Source: Streptomyces sp. NBC_01224 (GTDB taxonomy: Bacteria; Actinomycetota; Actinomycetes; Streptomycetales; Streptomycetaceae). From it: a stretch of DNA of 64,000 nt. The notes under the pieces were generated by a model that had not been told where the DNA came from, made no database searches, and saw only the letters and a program-made list of their open reading frames with translations. Made by a program: the position numbers and the translations under genes. Position 1 is the first letter of the stretch. Every line of letters starts with the position of its first letter. Below, piece after piece: positions 52,301 through 63,629 of the stretch. Location: contig NZ_CP108529.1 in the NCBI RefSeq assembly GCF_036002945.1, positions 7,807,001 through 7,871,000 of the forward strand, given 5' to 3'.

Positions 52301-52737
52301 TCGACCACGATCTCCTCGAAGGTGATGGTCACCGTCTCGGTGGCGGCACTGGATTCGCCGGCCTTCAGCGAGGGCCCCTCCCACTTACTGGCCCAGCCCT
52401 GCATCAGCTGGATGCGCCGGACTGTCTCACCCTTCGAGTCCTTGATCTCGATGGTCAGGTTCTGGCGCGCGGTGTCGACGGCCCCGTTGTTGAGCGTCTC
52501 CTTGATCCATTTGGTGAACTCACTGCTCTTGTCGAGTCCGCGGGTGATCGTCACCTCGCCCGCCTGACGCGCGCCGGGCTGCTTGCGGATGATCTGCTTG
52601 CCCTCGGCCGTCACTTGACGGACCTCGACGACTTCCTCCTCGACGGTCAGGCCGCTGATCTCTTGGATCGACTCGACGAGATAGCCGCCGAGCTGCACGC
52701 CGAAGACGTGGGTGGAAAGAGCGTCGCCCTCTGCCAT
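52297..52737 (-). CDS. CIS inner tube protein (gp19/Hcp-like, Afp1-like)
   Basis: This 146-residue main tube subunit of the T4 gp19 family stacks in hexameric rings inside the sheath. It shows FGVQLGGYLVESIQEISGLT, QVTAEGKQIIRKQPGA, and the C-terminal LMQGWASKWEGPSLKAGESS, typical of this family. It follows the sheath gene by 39 bp. Strong expression is expected because the tube is present in many copies. Confidence 0.94.
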   Translation of the reverse strand: MAEGDALSTHVFGVQLGGYLVESIQEISGLTVEEEVVEVRQVTAEGKQIIRKQPGARQAGEVTITRGLDKSSEFTKWIKETLNNGAVDTARQNLTIEIKDSKGETVRRIQLMQGWASKWEGPSLKAGESSAATETVTITFEEIVVE

Positions 52738-52776
52738 GACTCTGTGTCACCTGTTCCGTTTGGGGACCCTGCTGGG

Positions 52777-54312
52777 TCACTCGTTGACGAGGCTGGTGCT
52801 GTCGGAGAACTGCGCGAGACGGAAGACCACGAACTCCGCGGGCTTCACCGGGGCCACGCCGATCTCGCACACGACCTGGCCGAGGTCGATCGACTCCTGC
52901 GGATTGTTGTCGCGGTCGCACTTGACGTAGAACGCCTCTTCGGCCGTGCGGCCGAAGAGGGCGCCCCGGCGCCACTCCTCGGTGAGGAAGGCGGTGACGT
53001 TGCGCCGGATGCTCGACCACAGGCGGTCGTCGTTCGGCTCGAACACCACCCACTGGGTGCCCAGGAGGATCGACTCCTCCAGGTAGTTGAAGAGGCGGCG
53101 TACGTTGAGGTAGCGCCAGGCCGGGTCGGACGAGAGGGTACGCGCGCCCCAGATCCGGATGCCGCGCCCGGGGAAGGCGCGCACGCAATTGACACCGATC
53201 GGGTTGAGCAGGTCCTGCTCGCCCTTGCTGAGGCGGATCTCCAGGTCCAGCGCACCGCGGATGACCTCGTTGGCGGGGGCCTTGTGCACACCGCGCTCAC
53301 CGTCGCTGCGCGCCCAGACACCGGCGACGTGGCCGCTCGGCGGCACCAGGGAGTTCTGGCCGGTCGCCGGGTCGAAGACCTTGAGCCACGGGTAGTACAC
53401 GGTCGCGTAGCGCGAGTCGTAACCGGCGTCGTCGTTGCGCCAGGTACGGACGCGCTGGGCGTTCATGCCCGGCGGGGTGTCCAGGACGGCGACCCGGTCG
53501 CCCATCTGCTCACAGTGCGAAATCACCGCCAGCTGGACGGCCTTGACGCCCTCGGCGTCGATGTCCCCGCGCTGGTAGGCGCTCATCAGGTCCGGGACGG
53601 CGACCATGGTGATCTCGTCGATCGCTTCGAGACCCGCGAACCCCGTACGGGCGGCGGCGTCGCCGACGTACTCGGCCGGGTCGAGCCGTGCGACACCGGC
53701 TCCGGGGGTGGCGGCGGTGGCGGTGGGCGCGAGGGAGAGGGTCTGGTTCTCGGGGCGGGTCGGGGTCGCGCCAGGCTGCTCGGTGACCTGGATGAGCTTG
53801 GACTGGCGGGTCTGGGCGACCAGATAGCCCTTGACGTTCTTGCGGGTGGAGACGTCGTAGGTCTCCACCACCTTGCCGGCCTGCCGCACCAGCAGCCGGA
53901 ACCGGTCCTCCGGGGGGTTCTCGCCCTCGGCGTCGGCGACCTCCACGGAGAGGTCTCCACTCGTACCGGGCCGTGCGGAGACCAGGAAACCCCCGATGGC
54001 GGTGGGCGGGGCCGCTTCGGCGGCGGATCCCTGCCCCGAGTCCTGTGCGGGGCCACCGATGCGCACGATGTAGGCCGCGCCGCCGCCGTTGGCGAAGTAG
54101 CCGTAGACCGCGGGCGTCAGGTATGTGTCGGCGGTGAAGGTACCGAAGGTCTGGACGTACTGGTCCCAGTTCGTCACCAGCGTCGGCTGGTGGAAGGGGC
54201 CGGTTTCCGCGAAACCGACGAAGGCTGCGACCGCGGTGCCGACTCCCTCGATGGGCCGCGCTCCGGACTGCACCTCCTCCACGTATACACCGGGGGTGAG
54301 GTACGACGGCAT
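52777..54312 (-). CDS. CIS contractile sheath protein (Afp2-like)
   Basis: This 511-residue tail sheath protein is the contractile component. It starts PSYLTPGVYVEEVQSGARPI, the universal N-terminus of phage and eCIS sheaths, and carries the C-terminal domain INCVRAFPGRGIRIWGARTL, PAWRYLNVRRLFNYLEESI and VCEIGVAPVKPAEFVVFRLA. The middle has an inserted variable domain. GAAGGAG precedes the ATG. It is the first gene of the structural operon and the only sheath gene in the window. Confidence 0.96.
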   Translation of the reverse strand: MPSYLTPGVYVEEVQSGARPIEGVGTAVAAFVGFAETGPFHQPTLVTNWDQYVQTFGTFTADTYLTPAVYGYFANGGGAAYIVRIGGPAQDSGQGSAAEAAPPTAIGGFLVSARPGTSGDLSVEVADAEGENPPEDRFRLLVRQAGKVVETYDVSTRKNVKGYLVAQTRQSKLIQVTEQPGATPTRPENQTLSLAPTATAATPGAGVARLDPAEYVGDAAARTGFAGLEAIDEITMVAVPDLMSAYQRGDIDAEGVKAVQLAVISHCEQMGDRVAVLDTPPGMNAQRVRTWRNDDAGYDSRYATVYYPWLKVFDPATGQNSLVPPSGHVAGVWARSDGERGVHKAPANEVIRGALDLEIRLSKGEQDLLNPIGVNCVRAFPGRGIRIWGARTLSSDPAWRYLNVRRLFNYLEESILLGTQWVVFEPNDDRLWSSIRRNVTAFLTEEWRRGALFGRTAEEAFYVKCDRDNNPQESIDLGQVVCEIGVAPVKPAEFVVFRLAQFSDSTSLVNE

Positions 54313-54963
54313 GCTCGCTCCTTCGCGTGGTCGTTCGTTCGCCGTCGAGTCTTCCTCGGCGGCTGTGGCGGACAGTAGGTCTCAAAGTCCTGGACATGGG
54401 GCAAGGGTGCTGCCTTCCCAGGCACCCGTGGGACGGGAAATGCTTCCCCCTGCGGACCGGTGGCGGCGGTCGCCGCATTTCCCCGTTCGCTCGCGTGACG
54501 AGAAGGTGTACTCCGGCTTTACGGAAGGATCCGCCGTTCCGCCGGCAGGGGACTCGACGGAAATGCGGATGCCCGGCTTCGATGAATGCCGGCGCGTGCG
54601 GTCCCGCGTCCGGCATTCCCGGAGTTGCTCGCCGACGTCCGCGGCGGCCGGGGAATTGATGTCTGATCGACGGAAATCGGCCAGAATTCACCGTGGGCGG
54701 ACAGACCCTGACCATCCGGTCGGGCACCGGTGACCGGATCCGGTCCTTGACTGCCCCGCCCGGCCCTTTCCGCGTTCCCCGAAGGGTCCGCGACCGGAAA
54801 GTCCTCGCCCGCTGCCGGTGCCACGCAGAACCCGGCAGGTCTAGACCTCTAATGTGTGCAGGAGAAGGAAACTGCCAGAGATCGGCAAGCCGGGTTTCAC
54901 TCGGCCGGGATTTCTGCTGTTCTCATCCCCTGTGGGGGAAGCGGGAGGCCAGGCGCTTTGTTT
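54313..54963. other. 650-bp gene-free region between CIS sheath gene and membrane-protein gene
   Basis: No supported gene lies here; the open frames are short and lack coding character. The region must hold the promoter of the structural operon. It contains a hairpin-forming stretch (GGGTGC at 54405 with GCACCC at 54422) in the sheath leader. A perfect twelve-base palindrome AGGTCTAGACCT lies at 54837-54848, which may be a regulator site. I could not fix a promoter with confidence. Confidence 0.5.
54837..54848. promoter_or_regulatory. perfect 12-bp palindrome in CIS intergenic region
   Basis: AGGTCTAGACCT is a perfect palindrome about 115 bp beyond the end of the 438-residue membrane-protein gene and about 525 bp upstream of the sheath start. 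TCTAAT directly follows. It is a candidate operator, with no match to a regulator that I know. Confidence 0.35.
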
Positions 54964-56280
54964 CTACGGTGCGAGATCGCTCAGCACACCGCTGACATTG
55001 AGCACCTGGTGACATTCGGAAGCCTGAGTTCCGGTCGCCGGCGTGCCAGGTTTGGCACAGGTCACGGACGCGGTGACCGTGTCGTTCTCCTGAATCTCGA
55101 TGGGGGTGACCCAGTGGTAGTCCTGGTTGCGGAAGGTCTCCAGAGCGATGGTGGTGATCTTCCGTTCCCCGAAGGAGAAGGTCAGTACTCCCTCGTCGCC
55201 CTGGAAGTTCGCCACCACGATGTCCGTGATACCGAATACCTTCCCCTTCGGAACCTGGTACGTCCCCTTCTTCTTGGCCCCGGACCCGGTCTGCACATCG
55301 ATCGTCGCCGAGCTCTGCTGGGTACCCCCCGATCCCCCGCCCGTTCCCGAGCTGGAACCGCCCGATCCGGAGCCTCCGGACGCGTTCGGCTTGCCCGTAC
55401 CGTCCCCCTGCCCCTGGTTCTTCCCCTGATCGCCCGTGCCGCCCGCCGTTGTCGCACCCTGTTGCTCGTGGCGGGGCGTCTTCTCCTGTGCGGCTTCGTT
55501 CGCCGCCTGCTTCGCGGTGCTCCGCACCGCGGGCCTGACCAGCGCGAACCACGCGAGCAGCAGCGCGAGCAGCGCGGCCAGGACGATCAGCAGCCACTTG
55601 GGCAGCACCGGCAGTTGCGCGAACTCACCCGTCAGCGTCTCGGGCCGGCCTGGCTGCTCGCCGTCGGTGTCCCGTTCGGCGCTTTCGGCGGCCTCGACCT
55701 CGAACGGCCAGGCGACCGGCTCGCCGAACCAGATGAGTTTCCGGGCCCGTACCCGCAGGCGTACCTCGGCGGACTCGCCCGGTTCCAGGCGCCGTTGGCC
55801 CGGAGTGAAGGCCAGGCGGAGTTCCTCCCCGGCCTGCTTACCGGTGAGGGCGACATCGACCGCGGTGTTTCCCTTGTTCTGCACCGCGGTCCTGAACCGG
55901 GAGCCCAGCCAGCCGCGGCGTCGGCGCGGGTCCAGCTCCGCCCGGAGCTCGTGAAAGGGCTCGACGACCACCGTGGCCTCGGGGACCACCACCGACTCGG
56001 GGTGCTCCGCGGGCAGAACGCGGACACCCAGAGGTATCTCTCCGGCCCGGACCTCGTGGGACCGGGGCGGCGCGAGCCGGACGGTCACCACCTCGGAGGT
56101 GCCCGGATAGAGGGACACGCGCGCCGGTTCGACGGTGCTCCACGCGGCGCAATCGCCGACCACTTCGAGCGTGTAGGCCTCGACGATGTCGCCGTCGTTG
56201 CGCACGGTCAGGGTCGTCGTCGCTTCAGCGCCGGGCGACACCGTCACCGTGGGCATTTCGAGTTCGGCAGATGTGGTCAC
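54964..56280 (-). CDS. single-pass membrane protein with N-terminal beta domains (CIS-associated)
   Basis: This 438-residue protein has two Ig-like beta domains at about residues 1-110 (VTVSPGAEATTTLTVRNDGD, VSLYPGTSEVVTVRLAPP) and 110-200. One transmembrane helix follows (about 228-248, LLIVLAALLALLLAWFALV). Then come a Gly/Ser/Gln-rich flexible linker and a C-terminal beta domain with TIALETFRNQDYHWVTPIEI. No signal peptide is seen. The start ATG is divergent from the LuxR-type gene. It belongs to the CIS locus by position, and its function is unknown. It could anchor the CIS or its cargo to the membrane. Confidence 0.82.
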   Translation of the reverse strand: MTTSAELEMPTVTVSPGAEATTTLTVRNDGDIVEAYTLEVVGDCAAWSTVEPARVSLYPGTSEVVTVRLAPPRSHEVRAGEIPLGVRVLPAEHPESVVVPEATVVVEPFHELRAELDPRRRRGWLGSRFRTAVQNKGNTAVDVALTGKQAGEELRLAFTPGQRRLEPGESAEVRLRVRARKLIWFGEPVAWPFEVEAAESAERDTDGEQPGRPETLTGEFAQLPVLPKWLLIVLAALLALLLAWFALVRPAVRSTAKQAANEAAQEKTPRHEQQGATTAGGTGDQGKNQGQGDGTGKPNASGGSGSGGSSSGTGGGSGGTQQSSATIDVQTGSGAKKKGTYQVPKGKVFGITDIVVANFQGDEGVLTFSFGERKITTIALETFRNQDYHWVTPIEIQENDTVTASVTCAKPGTPATGTQASECHQVLNVSGVLSDLAP

Positions 56281-56482
56281 GATGCGACGTTAAGCCGCCC
56301 GTGCGGTTCCGCAGCAGAGACGCGAGGGCAACAAGCGGGCAGGGGTGGTGCCCCGACGGCACAACGGCACCGTGCCCTCGCGACCCCTCCCCGGGCCCGA
56401 TCCCCCTGCCGGGGGCCGGTGCGGTCGAGAACGGCAACAGGCATATCTGACGGAAGTATCCGAGGAAGACAGGCACGGAACG

Positions 56483-57208
56483 ATGACGACGACGGACATG
56501 AAGAACAGAGCAGCGGAACGCGGCCAGTACCGCAGGCCCGCTACATCGGGGCGCTCCGCCGAGGGCAGCGCAAAGAACGCCCCCGGAGGCAGGATCTCCG
56601 TGGCGGTGTACGCGGAGGACCTGATCCTGCAGACCGGCGTGGTTCACCAGTTGCGCCTGCGGCCCGAGATAGAACTGATGGCGGAGGCCGAGGCCGACCG
56701 GGCCCAAGTCTCCTTAGTGGTAGTGGACATGGTGGACGAGCCCACCGTCCAGCTCCTGCACCGTCTGCAGCGCAACACCGCGACCCGCACCGGGCTCGTC
56801 GTCGGTTTCTTCGAATCGGGCGCGCTGCAGACCATGATCGAGTGCGGCGTGGCCGCCGTGCTGAGGCGCGGGGAGGCCGACCAGAACAGTCTCGTCCACA
56901 TGGTGACGGCGATGGCGAAGGGTGAAGGCGTGCTGCCGGGCGACCTGCTCGGAAAGCTCCTCGACCATGTCAGCGGCCTCCAGCGCACCGTTCTCGACCC
57001 CCGGGGACTCTCGCTCTCCACCCTCACGACGCGGGAGGCGGAGATGATCAGGCTGGTGTCGGAGGGCTTCGGCACCGCGGAGATCGCGCAGAAGACCTCG
57101 TACTCCGAACGCACCGTCAAGAATGTTCTGCACGAGGTGGCGACACGGCTCGAACTGCGAAACCGGGCCCATGCCGTCGGCTACGCAATGAGGCACGGAC
57201 TCATCTGA
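56483..57208 (+). CDS. LuxR-type response-regulator-like protein
   Basis: This 241-residue regulator has a degenerate receiver domain (about residues 37-160) and a C-terminal LuxR helix-turn-helix (LTTREAEMIRLVSEGFGTAE, IAQKTSYSERTVKNVLHEVA). The receiver keeps an Asp in SLVVVDMVDEP, but the conserved Lys near its end reads Arg (AVLRRGEAD), so normal phosphorylation may not apply. It lies between the membrane-protein gene and the propeller gene in the CIS locus and is the only regulator there. It is the best candidate for control of CIS expression. Confidence 0.88.
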   Translation: MTTTDMKNRAAERGQYRRPATSGRSAEGSAKNAPGGRISVAVYAEDLILQTGVVHQLRLRPEIELMAEAEADRAQVSLVVVDMVDEPTVQLLHRLQRNTATRTGLVVGFFESGALQTMIECGVAAVLRRGEADQNSLVHMVTAMAKGEGVLPGDLLGKLLDHVSGLQRTVLDPRGLSLSTLTTREAEMIRLVSEGFGTAEIAQKTSYSERTVKNVLHEVATRLELRNRAHAVGYAMRHGLI

Positions 57209-57339
57209 GTCCCGCCACGGGCTCCCGTGCGGACGACATAGGGACGTCGCCGCGCGGGAGCGTGCGGGCGCTCCGGGAAGAGACGCCGGGGAGGGGCCGC
57301 CGCAAAGGGCAGCCGCTCCTTCCCCCGCTTCGGGTACTC

Positions 57340-57360
57340 CGGGGCCTGTCTTCGGCCCCG
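57340..57360. terminator. short hairpin between LuxR-like and propeller genes
   Basis: CGGGGCC (57340-57346) and GGCCCCG (57354-57360) pair around a seven-base loop. It lies 53 bp before the next start, so it could be a terminator of the regulator gene or a leader hairpin. A weaker hairpin lies at 57211-57232. Confidence 0.4.
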
Positions 57361-57413
57361 CGCGAGCGCGATGCTTGTGGTGGAGAGTCGTCAACCAGAC
57401 TGTGAGGTGGGCC

Positions 57414-60562
<3,149 letters not shown>

Positions 60563-60566
<4 letters not shown>

Positions 60567-61267
60567 TCCACGAAGTGGACGAGGGGCTGCGGCTGTTGCT
60601 GGTCGACGCCGGCCTCCAGGAGAGCGGTGTCGACCTGGTCTTCGACGCGCCGACGAAGGACTGGTCCGCCCGGCGCAACGCCCCCACGATCAGCGTCTTC
60701 CTCCACGGCATCCGTGAGGATGCGACCCGCCGCCGTACCGGCACGGCCGAGGAGCACGACGACCAAGGAATGGTCATCGGCTGGCGGACCCCGCCGCGCT
60801 GGTTCGAGCTGACCTATCTGGTGACCGCCTGGACCAACCGCCCGCAGGACGAACACCGCCTGCTCTCCGAGGTGTTGCGCTGCCTCGTACGATCGGACGT
60901 CCTGCCCGCCCGTATGCACACGGGCAGCCTCGCAGAGCTCGGGCTGACCGTGGAGATCGAGGCGGCGGGTCCGGGCACCGACGGGCCGTCCGCCTCGGAC
61001 GTGTGGTCCGCGCTCGGCGGTGAGCTGAAGGCCGCGATCGACCTGCGTGTGTGGGCACCGCTGGCCGGTGAACGGACTTCCGCCGGCCCGCCGGTCACCG
61101 AAGGGCTGGTGGTGAAGGCCGCGCCCGCACGGGACGGCGACGCGGCGGCACCGGGGCGCCGGCTGCGCTACGAGGGGGCGTCCGACCCCGAGGGGCAGGG
61201 CTTCGCCGCGGCACGTGAACGGCAGCTGCCGCCCGGTCGGCGCAGGCGCGGGGGCGCGGCTCGATGA
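60563..61267 (+). CDS. CIS tail terminator/cap protein, DUF4255 (Afp16-like)
   Basis: This 234-residue protein with a DUF4255 (Pvc16 N-terminal) domain caps the distal end of tube and sheath and fixes particle length. It begins IHEVDEGLRLLLVDAGLQES and shows PTISVFLHGIREDATRRRTG and WFELTYLVTAWTNRPQDEHR, the family pattern. Its start overlaps the propeller gene and its end overlaps the ATPase gene by 4 nt. The C-terminal 40 residues are basic and probably disordered. Confidence 0.93.
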
Positions 61268-63399
61268 CCACGACACAGGGCACCCAAGCCGTCCGCGAGC
61301 TGCCGGGCACGCCGACGGCGGCCATCGAGGACCTCTGGGAGCGGTTGATCCACGTCGAGCAGCGGGTCAGGCACGCCGTGGCGGCCCGGCGGGCCGTCGA
61401 CCCGGAACCGGACGATCCGTACCGGGGGCAGTACCTCACCCCCGAGGCAGCCGAGCGGATCGTGGCGTCCCGCGACGCGTTCGCGCCCGTACCGGCGTAC
61501 GGCTCCGAGCCTTCGCCGCACTCCCCGCCCGGGAGCCGGATCCGGCAGCTCGCCGAGAACTTCGGCCTGATACCGCTGGACGTCGACCTCCTGCTGGTCG
61601 CGATGGCCCCGGACATCGACATCCGGTTCGAGCGGCTCTACGGCTACCTCAACGACGACCTCACCCAGCGAAGGCCGACCATCGGCCTGGCACTTGAACT
61701 CTGCGGGCTGTCCGCCGCGAGCTCCGGCCGCTTCCGGTTCTCGCCGTCCGCCCCGCTGGTCGCGGGCGGGCTGCTGGAGGTCCGGGAAGCCGACCGCCCA
61801 CTGCTCTCGCGGGTGCTGCGAGTGCCGGACCGGATCACCGCACATCTGCTCGGCGACGACGAGACCGATGGGAGGCTGCGCGGCCTCGTCCGGGTGGTCG
61901 GGCCCGAGGAGGAGCCGGACACGGGACCGGAAGTCCTGCGGGTCGCGGCGGCGTTGGGCACGGGCAGCGGCTTGGTACACCTGCTCGACCGGGGAGGCGA
62001 CCCCGGCAGACTGGCGGTCGAGGCGCTCCTCGCCGCAGGGTGTCGTGCGCTGGTGGTCGACATCGCTGCACTCGCCGCTGCTCCCGAACCGGCGGAGCTC
62101 GTACGGACCCTGGCGGCCGAGGCCCGGCTGAGCAGTGGCGGGGTCGTCCTCGGGCCGCTCGAAGCGCTCGCCCCCGAGCGGCCCGAGAGAGCCGGGCTGC
62201 TCGGGGGCCTCTGCGCGGCGGTCAGCGGTACCCCCCTGATCGCGTACGGGAAGAAGAACTGGGACCCCCTGTGGACGAGGGAGAGCCCGGTTCCGGTCCG
62301 CGTCCTGCCCCCAGGCCCCGCGGGTGTGGCGCGGCAGTGGCGTCGGGCGCTCGCCGAGGCCGGCACGGCTGTCGGGTTGCCCACCGAGAACGTGCCGGCC
62401 GACGAGGGACTCATCGAGGCGACCGCGTCCTACCGGCTCGACTCCGAGCAGGTACGCAAGGCCGCCGCCGTCGCCTCCCGGCTGGCCGTCCTGGCGGAGC
62501 GTCCGGTGGACGCGCAGGACCTGCGCACAGCGGTCCGGGGACAGAACGGCGCGGGGCTCGAACGGCTCGCCCGCCGCATCGAGCCTGCGGTCGGCTGGGA
62601 CGACCTCGTACTGCCTTCCGTGACCCGCCGCCAGCTGTCCGAACTCGCGCTGCGCGCACGCCATCGCGAGCAGGTGCTCGGGCAGTGGCGGATGCGGCCG
62701 GGCGGCGGCCGGGGGCGGGGGGTCATCGCGTTGTTCGCCGGTGAGTCCGGCACCGGCAAGACCATGTCCGCCGAGGTGGTGGCGTCGGAGCTCGGCATGG
62801 AGCTCTACGTCGTCGATCTGTCGACCGTGGTGGACAAGTACATCGGTGAGACCGAGAAGAATCTCGAAAGGATCTTCGTTGAGGCGTCCGATGTCAACGG
62901 CATCCTGCTGTTCGACGAGGCGGACGCCATCTTCGGGAAGCGCTCACAGGTCAAGGACGCGCACGATCGCCACGCCAACGTGGAGTCGGCCTATCTGCTG
63001 CAACGGATGGAGTCCTTCGACGGGATCGCGGTACTCACCACCAATCTGCGGGCCAATCTCGACGAGGCCTTCACCCGTCGCCTCGACGTGATCGCGGAGT
63101 TCCCCATGCCGGACGCCCAGCAGCGACTGGCCCTGTGGGACCGCTGTCTCGGGACGGCGATCCCACGTGACGCGGAACTCGACCTGGAATTCTGCGCGGG
63201 ACGCTTCGAGTTGGCGGGAGGGTCGATCCGGGCCTGCGCGGTGACCGCCGCCTATCTGGCGGCGGAATCCGGGAGACCGCTCGGTATGGAGCAGCTCGTC
63301 TCGGCCGTTTTCCAGGAGTACCGCAAACTCGGCCGACTGGTCCGGGAAAGCGAGTTCGGCCCTTGGCTGGACCGTGCGCGGGGACGTGACGGAGGTTAG
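61264..63399 (+). CDS. CIS AAA+ ATPase (Afp15-like)
   Basis: This 711-residue AAA+ protein of the Afp15/Pvc15 type is found in nearly all eCIS loci and is thought to help assembly or cargo loading. The N-terminal half includes a winged-helix-like domain and a second, degenerate ATPase-like region. The C-terminal AAA+ domain has Walker A GESGTGKTMSAEVVA at about residue 492, Walker B GILLFDEADAIF at about 547, and the Arg finger region NLDEAFTRRLDVIAEFPMPD. The gene is coupled to the cap gene by a 4-nt overlap. Confidence 0.94.
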   Translation: MTTTQGTQAVRELPGTPTAAIEDLWERLIHVEQRVRHAVAARRAVDPEPDDPYRGQYLTPEAAERIVASRDAFAPVPAYGSEPSPHSPPGSRIRQLAENFGLIPLDVDLLLVAMAPDIDIRFERLYGYLNDDLTQRRPTIGLALELCGLSAASSGRFRFSPSAPLVAGGLLEVREADRPLLSRVLRVPDRITAHLLGDDETDGRLRGLVRVVGPEEEPDTGPEVLRVAAALGTGSGLVHLLDRGGDPGRLAVEALLAAGCRALVVDIAALAAAPEPAELVRTLAAEARLSSGGVVLGPLEALAPERPERAGLLGGLCAAVSGTPLIAYGKKNWDPLWTRESPVPVRVLPPGPAGVARQWRRALAEAGTAVGLPTENVPADEGLIEATASYRLDSEQVRKAAAVASRLAVLAERPVDAQDLRTAVRGQNGAGLERLARRIEPAVGWDDLVLPSVTRRQLSELALRARHREQVLGQWRMRPGGGRGRGVIALFAGESGTGKTMSAEVVASELGMELYVVDLSTVVDKYIGETEKNLERIFVEASDVNGILLFDEADAIFGKRSQVKDAHDRHANVESAYLLQRMESFDGIAVLTTNLRANLDEAFTRRLDVIAEFPMPDAQQRLALWDRCLGTAIPRDAELDLEFCAGRFELAGGSIRACAVTAAYLAAESGRPLGMEQLVSAVFQEYRKLGRLVRESEFGPWLDRARGRDGG

Positions 63400-63629
63400 C
63401 GCCTCCGGAAAATCTCGGTCGTACCTCTCCCGGCCGACGGTGTGCGCCGGGGATGAGGGTGTGCGTCCCGTAGGCCGGGGGACGCTGCCCTCCGGAACAA
63501 GGCCCCTGCCCTGCGAGGCCCTTCTTCCTGTCGAGTGCGCCGATAGGCTCGTACGGGTGAAGCCCACAGGGTGAGCGGTGTCCGATCCGACGTCGTCGCC
63601 CCCGGTCGCGGTGGAAGGGGCCAGCAGCT

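Noticed and set aside
54327..54824. Several open frames of about 100 codons on both strands in the CIS intergenic region
   Set aside because: They overlap one another, lack ribosome-binding sites and coding-like third positions, and have no recognisable motifs.
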